Source: Alphaproteobacteria bacterium (lineage in GTDB: Bacteria > Pseudomonadota > Alphaproteobacteria > UBA11136). From it: DNA of 33,004 bases. Position 1 is the first letter of the stretch. Each line of letters begins with the position of its first letter. Below the pieces are notes generated by a model, which saw only the letters and a list, made by a program, of their open reading frames with translations, was not told the origin of the DNA and ran no database searches. Positions 9,544-16,921 of this stretch are shown piece after piece. The translations under genes and the position numbers were made by a program. The DNA is taken from assembly GCA_030739855.1 (NCBI GenBank), contig JASLYJ010000014.1:6613-39616 (forward strand). The letters are read 5' to 3'.

Positions 9544-11745
9544 GTGGTGACGATTAACCCCTTGTCCCGATTATTCCTTTCCTCCCTGATGACCGCTCTC
9601 ATGGTCATTTTCTTAGCTCTTTTACGGGTGGGGCCCACCGCCGCACAATCCCCACCGGGTGCCTCTCCCTGGGCGGATAAAGGCGAAAGCAGAGTACGGA
9701 TTATCGCTCCCAAGATCACCGCTGGCGAAGGCGATAGCGTCTCCCTTGGCTTGGAATTCCTTATGGAGCCAGGTTGGAAGGCCTATTGGCGGTCACCGGG
9801 CGATGCCGGATTGCCGCCCCAGGTGGACTGGTCAGGCTCAACTAATCTGGCGGCAGCTGAGATATTCTGGCCAGCACCGCGACGCTATTTAGACCATGGG
9901 CTGGAGACGGTCGGCTACGAGAAGGAAGTGGTACTACCGGTAACAGCGCGGCTAGAAACGCCTGGTCTGGCGTTGTCCTTGAATGCCCGTGTGGATTACC
10001 TTGTGTGCAAGGAAATTTGTATTCCACGCCAAGCCAACCTCACCTTTGAGCTTCTCACCGGGGGGGGCGATGAACCCAGCCCCTTCGCCGTGCGTATAGC
10101 CCGCTATGCAGCGCTGGTGCCGGACTCGCAAGAGGGTGGAGAACTGGCAGTGGAGCGGGTGGAGGCGCTGGGAACTGGAGAAAATGGCCGGCTCCGCATT
10201 ACCGCCCGTTCAGATCGACCCTTCGGTGACGTGGACGTCTTTGTGGAAGGACCGCCGGGGTTCTGGGCCGGCGCACCAAAGGTGCGTAAACTGGCCGGGG
10301 ACCGAGTTGTGGTGCTGATCTTGGCGGCGGGGGTCACTCCCTCTCCGGGCGATGATAGAAAAAATCTCTCTCTTGTCGGCATGCCACTTATCGTGACCCT
10401 CGTGGAAAGAGATGTGAACGGCGATGCATCACCGTCTCGGATGCTGGAGACGCGCCTTACCGTGGGGGCAGGGACGGAGACGGATGATCTCGGTGAGCTT
10501 CTAGGTATTCTCGCCATCGCTCTTCTGGGCGGGTTCATTCTCAACCTTATGCCCTGCGTGTTGCCGGTGTTGTCGCTAAAACTGCTGGGTATCATCGATC
10601 ATGGCGGTGGCGAGGTCATCGCCGTGCGGCGTAGTTTTCTCGCGACTTCGGCGGGGATTCTCTTCGCCTTCATGATGCTGGCCTCGTTGGCAGTGGGACT
10701 ACGCATAATGGGGGTTAGCGTGGGCTGGGGTATCCAGTTCCAGCAGCCGGTGTTCCTGGCTACCATGGCGGTGGTGCTAACATTGTTTGCTTGCAATCTG
10801 TGGGGGTTCTTCGAAATTCCCTTGCCTGGCTGGATGGGCGACCTCACCATACGTCATGGCGGCCACCTGCAGGGCCGTCCCCATAGTCTCGAAGGACAGT
10901 TCCTCACCGGGGCCTTCGCCACTCTGCTAGCAACGCCCTGTTCGGCACCCTTTCTCGGGACCGCCATAGGTTTTGCTATGGTCCGTAGTGTGGCGGAGAC
11001 CTACATTATCTTTTTCGCCCTCGGCTTGGGATTTGCAAGCCCATACCTGACCATGGTGGTGGCACCAAAACTTGCCGTGTATCTGCCTCATCCGGGGCAG
11101 TGGATGGTGAGCCTGCGCCGGCTGTTAGGCCTGGCGCTGGCATTTACCGCCCTCTGGCTGGTTTCGGTTCTGGCTGCGCAGCTTTCTGTTGCCGCTGCTG
11201 CTCTCGTAGCGGCCCTACTATTGGCAATGGGGGCGGTGCTGTGGATCCAGGCGGAAGGCAAACTCTGGTCTTCTCTGCCGCCTTCCCTCATGCGGTTGGC
11301 GGTGGGGGTTCTGGTCCTGACGGTGCTAGTCGCGCCTGGTCGCTTCGAGGAAGCGCCGCCGCTGCCCTCGCCAGACGATATCTGGCGGCCTTTCGACCAC
11401 GCCACTATCGCGCCGCTGGTGCAATCCGGGCACGTTGTCTTGGTGGATGTTACCGCTGGATGGTGCCTCACCTGCCAGGTTAACAAGAAGCTGGTCCTCG
11501 ATCGAACTGAGGTGGCGCAGATGCTTGCCAGTGACAGTGTCACCGCAATGCGTGCGGATTGGACCCGCCGCGACGATAATATTGCCGCCTATCTTGCAGG
11601 TTTCGGTCGCTTCGGTATTCCTTTCAACGCAGTCTATGGCCCCGCCACACCCCGAGGAATCGTGTTGCCGGAACTGCTCACCCCAGCGCAGGTGATAGAT
11701 GCCGTTAACCGGGCGGGCAAAAGGATATCCTCCACGATGGATTAG
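9544..11745 (+). CDS. DsbD/ScsB-like thiol-disulfide interchange protein
   Basis: A 733-aa inner-membrane protein that likely carries reducing equivalents from cytoplasmic thioredoxin to the periplasm. The order is: N-terminal hydrophobic signal (about residues 8-28); a periplasmic DsbD-alpha-like domain with a cysteine pair in VCKEICIPRQ; a multi-helix DsbD membrane domain with LMPCVLPVLSLK and LLATPCSAPFLG supplying the two redox cysteines; and a C-terminal thioredoxin-like domain with AGWCLTCQVNKK. The long N-terminal part and lack of a classical short DsbD alpha domain suggest the ScsB-type branch. Start choice is uncertain: GTG 9544 and GTG 9547 are adjacent, with GAGGAG overlapping. A peroxiredoxin follows 101 nt later. 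Confidence 0.9.
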   Translation: MVTINPLSRLFLSSLMTALMVIFLALLRVGPTAAQSPPGASPWADKGESRVRIIAPKITAGEGDSVSLGLEFLMEPGWKAYWRSPGDAGLPPQVDWSGSTNLAAAEIFWPAPRRYLDHGLETVGYEKEVVLPVTARLETPGLALSLNARVDYLVCKEICIPRQANLTFELLTGGGDEPSPFAVRIARYAALVPDSQEGGELAVERVEALGTGENGRLRITARSDRPFGDVDVFVEGPPGFWAGAPKVRKLAGDRVVVLILAAGVTPSPGDDRKNLSLVGMPLIVTLVERDVNGDASPSRMLETRLTVGAGTETDDLGELLGILAIALLGGFILNLMPCVLPVLSLKLLGIIDHGGGEVIAVRRSFLATSAGILFAFMMLASLAVGLRIMGVSVGWGIQFQQPVFLATMAVVLTLFACNLWGFFEIPLPGWMGDLTIRHGGHLQGRPHSLEGQFLTGAFATLLATPCSAPFLGTAIGFAMVRSVAETYIIFFALGLGFASPYLTMVVAPKLAVYLPHPGQWMVSLRRLLGLALAFTALWLVSVLAAQLSVAAAALVAALLLAMGAVLWIQAEGKLWSSLPPSLMRLAVGVLVLTVLVAPGRFEEAPPLPSPDDIWRPFDHATIAPLVQSGHVVLVDVTAGWCLTCQVNKKLVLDRTEVAQMLASDSVTAMRADWTRRDDNIAAYLAGFGRFGIPFNAVYGPATPRGIVLPELLTPAQVIDAVNRAGKRISSTMD

Positions 11746-11758
11746 CGCCAGGGAATGG

Positions 11759-11787
11759 TTGCATTTGCGTTTTAGAATGGTTATGGT
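11759..11787 (+). promoter_or_regulatory. Candidate promoter of the peroxiredoxin gene
   Basis: TTGCAT (11759-11764) and TATGGT (11782-11787) are separated by 17 nt, giving a leader of about 50 nt before the peroxiredoxin ATG. This suggests the gene can be transcribed independently of the upstream DsbD-like gene. I recognised no OxyR-like operator. Confidence 0.45.
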
Positions 11788-11846
11788 CGCGCCCGGCATT
11801 GGCTTGTTTTTACGCCTTTTTTAAATTTTACCCATAGGGGAAGAAC

Positions 11847-12326
11847 ATGAGCATTAAGGTTGGCGATAGGATACCTTCGGTTAGTCTTTTTCACATGACA
11901 GCGGATGGGCCTGCACAAGTTTCCACCGATGACATTTTTAGTGGAAAAAAGGTGGTGTTCTTCGTGATCCCGGGCGCCTTCACCCCCACCTGTTCGGCAG
12001 AGCATCTTCCCGGATATGTGAATAACGCTGATGCCATCAGGGCCAAGGGTGTGGAAAGCATCGTCTGTGTCTCCGTCAACGATCCATTCGTTATGGCGGC
12101 TTGGGGCGAGGCCCAAAACGTGGGAGACAAGGTGTCGCTCTATTCTGATCCCGGCGATTTCGTCAAGGCCGTGGGTATGGGGCTGGACCTTGGCGAAGCA
12201 GGGCTTGGCGTGCGCTCCAGTCGCTATTCTATGATAGTGGATGATGGGGTGGTCACGGTGCTCAATGATGAGGGCGGCCCCGGATTCGAAATCAGCTCTG
12301 CCGAACATCTGTTGACACAGCTTTAG
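11847..12326 (+). CDS. Peroxiredoxin, Prx5 type
   Basis: A thiol peroxidase that reduces H2O2 and organic peroxides in the cytoplasm. The 159-aa protein has the Prx5-type active site IPGAFTPTCSAEHLPGY, with the peroxidatic cysteine at residue 49 and the supporting Thr of the PxxxTxxC motif. GMGLDLGEAGLGVRSSRYSMIVDDG is the usual C-terminal Prx5 region, and no glutaredoxin domain is fused. A clear Shine-Dalgarno (GGGGAAG) sits 3 nt before the ATG. It is convergent with rnhA, 18 nt apart. The neighbouring DsbD-like protein is another thiol-redox enzyme but acts in the membrane and periplasm, so a shared pathway is only inferred. Confidence 0.95.
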   Translation: MSIKVGDRIPSVSLFHMTADGPAQVSTDDIFSGKKVVFFVIPGAFTPTCSAEHLPGYVNNADAIRAKGVESIVCVSVNDPFVMAAWGEAQNVGDKVSLYSDPGDFVKAVGMGLDLGEAGLGVRSSRYSMIVDDGVVTVLNDEGGPGFEISSAEHLLTQL

Positions 12327-12344
12327 GGAATTTTCCCTTATTCT

Positions 12345-12818
12345 CTAGGAACAGTCGTTAGCGCCTTTCTCAAGCCCTTTGCGGGCTAGCACGTCGGCGC
12401 GCTCGTTTCCGTCGTGGCCGGAGTGGCCCCTAACCCAGTGCCATTCCACCTCATGGTGGCCCAGCGCTTCTTCTAGGCGTTGCCACAGATCCCGGTTCTT
12501 CACCGGTTTCTTCCCCGCGGTCTTCCAGCCACGCGCTTTCCATTCACCGATCCATTTGGTGATGCCGTCGCGTAGGTATGTGCTGTCAGTGTAAAGCGCT
12601 ACGTGCGCATCACGGTTGAGCGCTTCCAGCCCGTAAATGGCGGCGGTGAGTTCCATGCGATTATTGGTGGTTTCTGCCTCGAAGCCGTATAGCTCCTTTT
12701 CCACCTCACCGTAGCAAAGAAGCACACCCCAGCCTCCAGGCCCGGGATTGCCCGAACAGGCACCATCAGTAAACAGTTCCACCATCGCTGGCTGTGGCTG
12801 TGCTAACGACTTGTTCAC
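12345..12818 (-). CDS. rnhA: Ribonuclease HI
   Basis: Endonuclease that cuts the RNA strand of RNA-DNA hybrids. The 157-aa protein carries all four catalytic carboxylates in their usual blocks: Asp in [17 protein letters not shown], Glu in [10 protein letters not shown], Asp in [11 protein letters not shown], and Asp in GNERADVLA. The basic handle region ([16 protein letters not shown]) is present. The start ATG overlaps the thrB stop by 4 nt (ATGA type), so it is translated from the thrB message. thrB-rnhA coupling is common in alphaproteobacteria. Confidence 0.97.
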   Translation of the reverse strand: MNKSLAQPQPAMVELFTDGACSGNPGPGGWGVLLCYGEVEKELYGFEAETTNNRMELTAAIYGLEALNRDAHVALYTDSTYLRDGITKWIGEWKARGWKTAGKKPVKNRDLWQRLEEALGHHEVEWHWVRGHSGHDGNERADVLARKGLEKGANDCS

Positions 12819-13786
12819 GGGGTCCCATCCAACCCATAGGCAGTAACGTCCTTCACTTGCTGGTGAAAACGTAGCTTGCCCAGATATTCCTGCGGGTCCT
12901 TGGGGTTGACCATGGCTCCTTCGGGATGGTGCAATTGATCATAGAGCCTAGTGAGGAGAAAGCGCATGGCGCTACCGCGGGCGAGCAGGGGTAAGATATC
13001 AACTTCGCTTTTCTCCAGGGGCCGCACCCTGCTATATTCAACTAGCAAACGGTTCGCCTTAGTAACGTTGAAGCTACCATCTTCCTCGAAGCACCAAGCG
13101 TTGAGACAGATGGCTAAGTCATAGGCGAGGAAGTCGTTACAAGCGAAATAGAAATCAATGAGTCCCGAAAGCGTCCCGCCTAGGAAAAAAACGTTATCGG
13201 GAAACAGATCGGCATGGATGATGCCGACGGGAAGATCCGTGGGCCAACTTTCCTCCAGTTGCGCAAGTTCATCCTCCATGATTTCCTCAAGGTCGTTCTG
13301 GATTTCATGAGCGCGAGTGCGGCAGGATTCGAACAAAGAACGCCAACCCGCTACCGACAGCTTGTTCTCCCGCTTCATGACAAAGGAATTTCCAGCCAGA
13401 TGCATCTTCGCCATGGCTTCGCCCAGCATGGCGCAGTGGTAGGGTTCGATGCGGCGAGGCCACATGCCCTTGAGGAAGCTGATGATAGCGGATGGTCGCC
13501 CACAAAGTTCGCGCAGGGCCTTACCATCACGGCCGTGAATGGGGATGGGGCAGGCAATGCCCTTTCCGGCGAGATGGTCCATGAGGCCTAGGAAATAGGG
13601 TAGGTCTTCCGCCTCCACTCGCTTTTCATACAGAGTCAGGATAAAAGTACCCCTATCTGTGCGAAGAAGGTAATTGGAGTTCTCCACACCCTCGGCAATG
13701 CCCTTGAACGACACCGCGAGGCCAATGTCATAGTCGCAAAGGAAGGTGGTCAGCTCTTGGTCGGAAACTTCCGTGTAGACCGCCAT
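12815..13786 (-). CDS. thrB: Homoserine kinase (ThrB2, APH-like fold)
   Basis: Phosphorylates homoserine to O-phosphohomoserine, the substrate of ThrC. It belongs to the aminoglycoside-phosphotransferase-like homoserine kinases rather than the GHMP type. The 323-aa protein begins [12 protein letters not shown], contains the N-lobe segment [24 protein letters not shown], the catalytic [11 protein letters not shown] (Asp as base) and the metal-binding [22 protein letters not shown] precedes the ATG by about 8 nt. rnhA follows with a 4-nt overlap. In many relatives ispH precedes thrB; here the upstream neighbour is a divergent CDGSH gene. Confidence 0.96.
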   Translation of the reverse strand: MAVYTEVSDQELTTFLCDYDIGLAVSFKGIAEGVENSNYLLRTDRGTFILTLYEKRVEAEDLPYFLGLMDHLAGKGIACPIPIHGRDGKALRELCGRPSAIISFLKGMWPRRIEPYHCAMLGEAMAKMHLAGNSFVMKRENKLSVAGWRSLFESCRTRAHEIQNDLEEIMEDELAQLEESWPTDLPVGIIHADLFPDNVFFLGGTLSGLIDFYFACNDFLAYDLAICLNAWCFEEDGSFNVTKANRLLVEYSRVRPLEKSEVDILPLLARGSAMRFLLTRLYDQLHHPEGAMVNPKDPQEYLGKLRFHQQVKDVTAYGLDGTP

Positions 13787-13993
13787 GAAACTTCCTCAGA
13801 GGAGGGGCTAGAAAAGGAGTGCCGAGGACGGGCTAGGGGCGACTAGGAACCGCGATCCGTTTGCTCTTGTGTCCTCATGCATGCCTCCCTATATCAGTGT
13901 TTAAACCAGGACGCCACACAACGGTAGTCTGATTCTGCATCGCAAGGTAATACAGCCAAAAGGGCAAAGAAAGAAGGTGAAAGGGAGGAAATC

Positions 13994-14233
13994 ATGACGG
14001 AACCAGCTATCGCCCGAAAGGGTCCCTATGAGGTGGAGGTAGAGGCCGGAGAAACCTATTACTGGTGCTCCTGTGGGGAAAGCACCACCCAGCCTTTCTG
14101 CGACGGCACCCATTCCGGAAGCGTGTTCCAGCCCGTTCTCTTCACGCCTGAAACATCGGAAATCATTTTCTTATGTGGTTGCAAGCATACCAAGATACCA
14201 CCTTTCTGCGACGGCAGTGACAAGGAGCTTTAG
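13994..14233 (+). CDS. Dual CDGSH iron-sulfur domain protein
   Basis: A 79-aa protein with two CDGSH-type 2Fe-2S motifs in tandem: CSCGESTTQPFCDGTHS (about residues 28-44) and CGCKHTKIPPFCDG (about 61-74). In the first, the three cysteines and the histidine ligand are present. In the second, the last position reads CDGSDK, so the usual histidine is replaced by aspartate. Tandem small CDGSH proteins resemble bacterial relatives of CISD3 (Miner2), with roles in Fe-S or redox homeostasis that remain poorly defined. A strong GGGAGG Shine-Dalgarno lies just upstream of the ATG. The gene stands alone between divergent thrB and the convergent ATP synthase operon. Confidence 0.92.
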   Translation: MTEPAIARKGPYEVEVEAGETYYWCSCGESTTQPFCDGTHSGSVFQPVLFTPETSEIIFLCGCKHTKIPPFCDGSDKEL

Positions 14234-14265
14234 GCTCTATCTTCCCGCTACCGTTAGCTACTAAA

Positions 14266-14290
14266 AAACTCCCGCTATTAGCGGGAGTTT
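14266..14290 (-). terminator. Intrinsic terminator of the F0 ATP synthase operon
   Basis: A perfect 11-bp stem (AAACTCCCGCT / AGCGGGAGTTT) closes on a 3-nt loop. On the minus strand the stem is followed by a run of T (complement of AAAAAA at 14263-14268), so it terminates the atp operon ending at 14328. On the plus strand only three T residues follow, so it may also weakly stop the CDGSH transcript. Confidence 0.88.
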
Positions 14291-14327
14291 ATGTTACGCA
14301 GGCGCGTGAACCGCGTGATTTTGCTTT

Positions 14328-14810
14328 CTAATGTAGTTTCTTGGGAAGTTCCTCGATGGCGGCTTCGATCAGGTCATTGCCGCGTTCTTCGTCTAGGTTC
14401 TCCTCGAGAATTCTCAGGGTAGCGGTGACGGCAATGTCTACGGCGTGATCCCGGATTTCTTTGGTGGCCTCGGCTTCGGCCTGGGTGATGTGGTTAAGGG
14501 CCTGTCTCTCGCGCCGCTCCAGGGCATCCTCAAGATCGCTCACGGTGTGCTTGCACAACAGGTCGGCTTCTTCCTTGGCGTGTTCGAGAATGTCCTCAGT
14601 TTCCTCGGCGGTTTCGCGCTGTTTACGTAAATTTTCGGCTAACTCAGCTTGGGCCTCCTCGCGCAGGCGCGTGACTTCGTCAATCTCGGCGCCGATTTTC
14701 ACCGCTCTGTTATCAAGGGCCTCGAGTATGGCCTTTCGCCCGGGCTTTATGGCACCGGCCACGAAGGCAATGAAGGCAACTGCAACCCAGAATTCAGCGG
14801 ATTCCAGCAT
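14328..14810 (-). CDS. atpF: ATP synthase F0 subunit b
   Basis: Part of the peripheral stalk that holds F1 to the membrane. The 160-aa protein has one N-terminal transmembrane helix (SAEFWVAVAFIAFVAGAI) followed by a long charged alpha-helical coiled coil (about residues 30-155). Alphaproteobacteria carry two diverged b-type subunits, b and b', instead of a b2 homodimer; this is the second in gene order and is taken as b. The ATG overlaps the last base of the b' stop (TAATG arrangement). It is the last gene of the operon, with the terminator about 40 nt downstream. Confidence 0.92.
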   Translation of the reverse strand: MLESAEFWVAVAFIAFVAGAIKPGRKAILEALDNRAVKIGAEIDEVTRLREEAQAELAENLRKQRETAEETEDILEHAKEEADLLCKHTVSDLEDALERRERQALNHITQAEAEATKEIRDHAVDIAVTATLRILEENLDEERGNDLIEAAIEELPKKLH

Positions 14811-15304
14811 TATTCATGTTCCCTCATGGCAGCTACAACGGCGTCCTGAAGCTGCTTCTTGTCCACTCTCTTGATCCCGATCAGCTTGGTGGTAACCTGG
14901 TGCGTAATGTCCTCGGCAATGCTTCTGATATCGGCTAGTGCGTTCGCCTTAGCCTGGGCGATGGTGCTCTCGGCCGCCTTGACCTGTTCGACTAGGGCAG
15001 CCGAAAGTTTGGCGTGGCGGGCAGCGGATTCTTTGGCTAGCTGATCTGAGGCCTGTTTTACTATGTCTAGCGCCTTGGCCTTGGTTTCGGCTATGGACTG
15101 TTCATAGGCTGCAAGAACCTCATCGGCTTCCTTTTTCAAAGCCTCGGCTTTGTCGAGATCCCTCTCGATGCAGTCCCGGCGTTTTTCGAGAACCTCTGAA
15201 ATGCGCGGCAGGGCGATTCTAGACATAGCCAGATAAAGCAGTACGAAACTGACTACTAACCAGATGATCTGGGAAGGATAAAGGTTGATGTCGAATTGCG
15301 GCAT
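14810..15304 (-). CDS. ATP synthase F0 subunit b'
   Basis: Second peripheral-stalk subunit, paired with b. The 164-aa protein starts MPQFDINLYPSQIIWLVVSFVLLYLAMSR, a polar head and single membrane helix typical of b' in photosynthetic and alphaproteobacterial F0 operons. A long coiled coil rich in Ala, Glu and Lys follows. Position between atpE and atpF supports the b' label. It is often named atpG or atpX in databases; the naming is inconsistent, so no symbol is given. Confidence 0.92.
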   Translation of the reverse strand: MPQFDINLYPSQIIWLVVSFVLLYLAMSRIALPRISEVLEKRRDCIERDLDKAEALKKEADEVLAAYEQSIAETKAKALDIVKQASDQLAKESAARHAKLSAALVEQVKAAESTIAQAKANALADIRSIAEDITHQVTTKLIGIKRVDKKQLQDAVVAAMREHE

Positions 15305-15362
15305 GGTGCTTCCTTGTGCCCTGCGGTTTGCGGACGCTTCCGAAAAATTCCCTCTTCCTGTT

Positions 15363-15587
15363 CTATAGGAATAGAATTAGGAACGAGATCAGTAGAGCGT
15401 AAAGGGCCACCGCTTCCACTAGGGCAAACCCCAACATGCTCATGGGGAACACCTGAGGGCGGGATGCTGGATTGCGTGAGATCGAGCTGATCAGCGAAGC
15501 AAAGATGTGGCCGATACCGGCGCCCACGCCGCCAAGGCCGATGACGGCAAGGCCGGCGCCAATCATTTTTGCAGCTTCAATATCCAT
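15363..15587 (-). CDS. atpE: ATP synthase F0 subunit c
   Basis: The proteolipid forming the rotating c-ring. The 74-aa protein is a two-helix hairpin. The first helix contains the glycine-rich GLAVIGLGGVGAGIGHIF; the polar loop is SRNPASRP; the second helix has the ion-carrying glutamate in GFALVEAVALYALL (about residue 58). I see nothing that clearly marks sodium rather than proton specificity. It lies between atpB and b' in the same operon. Confidence 0.97.
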   Translation of the reverse strand: MDIEAAKMIGAGLAVIGLGGVGAGIGHIFASLISSISRNPASRPQVFPMSMLGFALVEAVALYALLISFLILFL

Positions 15588-15670
15588 GGTTCTGAGATCC
15601 TCTGTTTATGAAAGTGACAAATCAAGGTCTTGTTTGAGGATGTCCCCTTTCCTTCTGCGTGTCCGTTCTC

Positions 15671-16393
15671 CTAGTGCAGGTGGATGGTGTCATTGAGGTA
15701 GAGACAGGTAAGAACAGTAAACACATAGGCCTGGAGAAAGGCCACCATGAACTCGAACGCGGTTAGGGCCACGTCCACCGCCAAGGGGGCAAAACCAAAC
15801 CAACCCAACAAGAAGACAAACCCGGCGAAGACCTTCATCATGGTGTGGCCTGCCATCATATTGGCGAACAGGCGGATGGACAGGCTTACCGGGCGTGAAA
15901 GATAGGAGATCACCTCAATGGTGATCATTAGCGGCAGCATTACCGCCGGCACTCCCTTGGGCACGAAAAAGCTGAAAAAGTGGAAGCCGTGGCGGATGAT
16001 GCCAATGGCCGTCACGCCCAGGAAAACCGCTAATGCCATAGCAAAGGTGACAATGATATGACTGGTAAAGGTAAAGCTGTAAGGCAGCAGTCCTAGAAGA
16101 TTGCCGAACAGGATGAACATGAAAAGCGACAGGATAAAGGGGAAATAGGGGTGTCCTTCCTTGCCTACATTATCACGCACCATGCTGCCGATAAATTCAT
16201 AGGACATTTCCGCCAGCGACTGCCAGCGCCCTGGCACTAAGGCGCGGCCGCGCATGCTCCAGGTCATGAACAAGGTAATGATAATAGTCGTCGCTAGCAT
16301 GGCGACACTGGAATTTGTCAAGGATGCGTTCACCTCTCCTAAAGAAATGTGAACTACGGGATAGATTTCAAACTGATGGAGTGGATCAGCCAC
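15671..16393 (-). CDS. atpB: ATP synthase F0 subunit a
   Basis: Stator subunit with the proton half-channels. The 240-aa protein has about 5-6 transmembrane helices, and the essential arginine is in the conserved PVSLSIRLFANMMAGH block (about residues 166-181). The N-terminal QFEIYPVVHI segment and the C-terminal LQAYVFTVLTCLYLND also match the family. It begins 1 nt after atpI ends, so translation is tightly coupled. Confidence 0.97.
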   Translation of the reverse strand: MADPLHQFEIYPVVHISLGEVNASLTNSSVAMLATTIIITLFMTWSMRGRALVPGRWQSLAEMSYEFIGSMVRDNVGKEGHPYFPFILSLFMFILFGNLLGLLPYSFTFTSHIIVTFAMALAVFLGVTAIGIIRHGFHFFSFFVPKGVPAVMLPLMITIEVISYLSRPVSLSIRLFANMMAGHTMMKVFAGFVFLLGWFGFAPLAVDVALTAFEFMVAFLQAYVFTVLTCLYLNDTIHLH

Positions 16394-16394
16394 C

Positions 16395-16760
16395 TTATTC
16401 CTCCCCTTTGTCTTCGTCCTGTTCGTTCACTGTTTTGTATCCGATGGTCGTACCAATGCTGGAAACGGCACGCCACACATTCAAAACACCAGCAGTTCCG
16501 CCCAAAAAGAAAAAGACGATAAGCCCCCAAGGGCTGGTGTCTAGCCAATAATCTGTCAGCAGACCGATTACGACGCCTACGACAGTGGCAGCTACCAGTT
16601 CGGCACCAATGCGAAAAGCAAGGCCGGCCCCTTTTAACGATGTCCTCGATCCCCCACCTTCGACCGTATGTTTTTCCCTCCGTTTTCTTGCCTCGCGCAA
16701 ACGGGCGTCGAGGTTGTGAAGGGGAGGAGGAGGAGGAGGAGGAGGGGTGTATTCCGTCAT
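16395..16760 (-). CDS. atpI: ATP synthase accessory protein AtpI
   Basis: A 121-aa protein with two membrane helices (about residues 50-67 and 75-97), typical of AtpI, which helps c-ring assembly or Mg2+ supply and is not part of the finished enzyme. Family blocks include GLAFRIGAELVAATVVGVVIG and LDTSPWGLIVFFFLGGTAGVLNV. The N-terminus carries eight consecutive prolines after MTEYT, which is unusual for the family and arises from a CCT repeat. It is the first gene of the F0 operon; the promoter lies about 60 nt upstream. Confidence 0.9.
   Translation of the reverse strand: MTEYTPPPPPPPPLHNLDARLREARKRREKHTVEGGGSRTSLKGAGLAFRIGAELVAATVVGVVIGLLTDYWLDTSPWGLIVFFFLGGTAGVLNVWRAVSSIGTTIGYKTVNEQDEDKGEE
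16725..16745 (+). repeat. (AGG)7 trinucleotide repeat inside atpI
   Basis: Seven perfect AGG units on the plus strand, CCT on the coding strand, encode seven of the eight prolines at the AtpI N-terminus. A change in copy number would keep the frame and only alter proline number. Confidence 0.95.
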
Positions 16761-16818
16761 GGCCGGGAAGTCACAAAATCCCCTGTTTTTCAGCGGTATT
16801 CAGCGCCAAAGCCGGGGC

Positions 16819-16847
16819 ACAATAGGAGGTGCTCACTAGGCTGTCAA
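16819..16847 (-). promoter_or_regulatory. Promoter of the atpI-atpB-atpE-b'-b operon
   Basis: On the minus strand TTGACA (16847-16842) and TATTGT (16824-16819) are separated by 17 nt. The -35 box is a perfect consensus. Transcription would start near 16812 and give a leader of about 50 nt before the atpI ATG. It lies in the gap after smc, so the atp operon need not depend on read-through from smc. Confidence 0.7.
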
Positions 16848-16921
16848 GGCCGCGGAGCGACAGTCTATGAAAGCTGAGAAAGCAGAAAAAACGTAGTTTT
16901 TGAAGCTGCTGCAATCTGCCC

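Noticed and set aside
13901-14113. 70-aa minus-strand ORF with hydrophobic stretches
   Set aside because: It overlaps the clearly real CDGSH gene on the opposite strand and has no supporting start signal.
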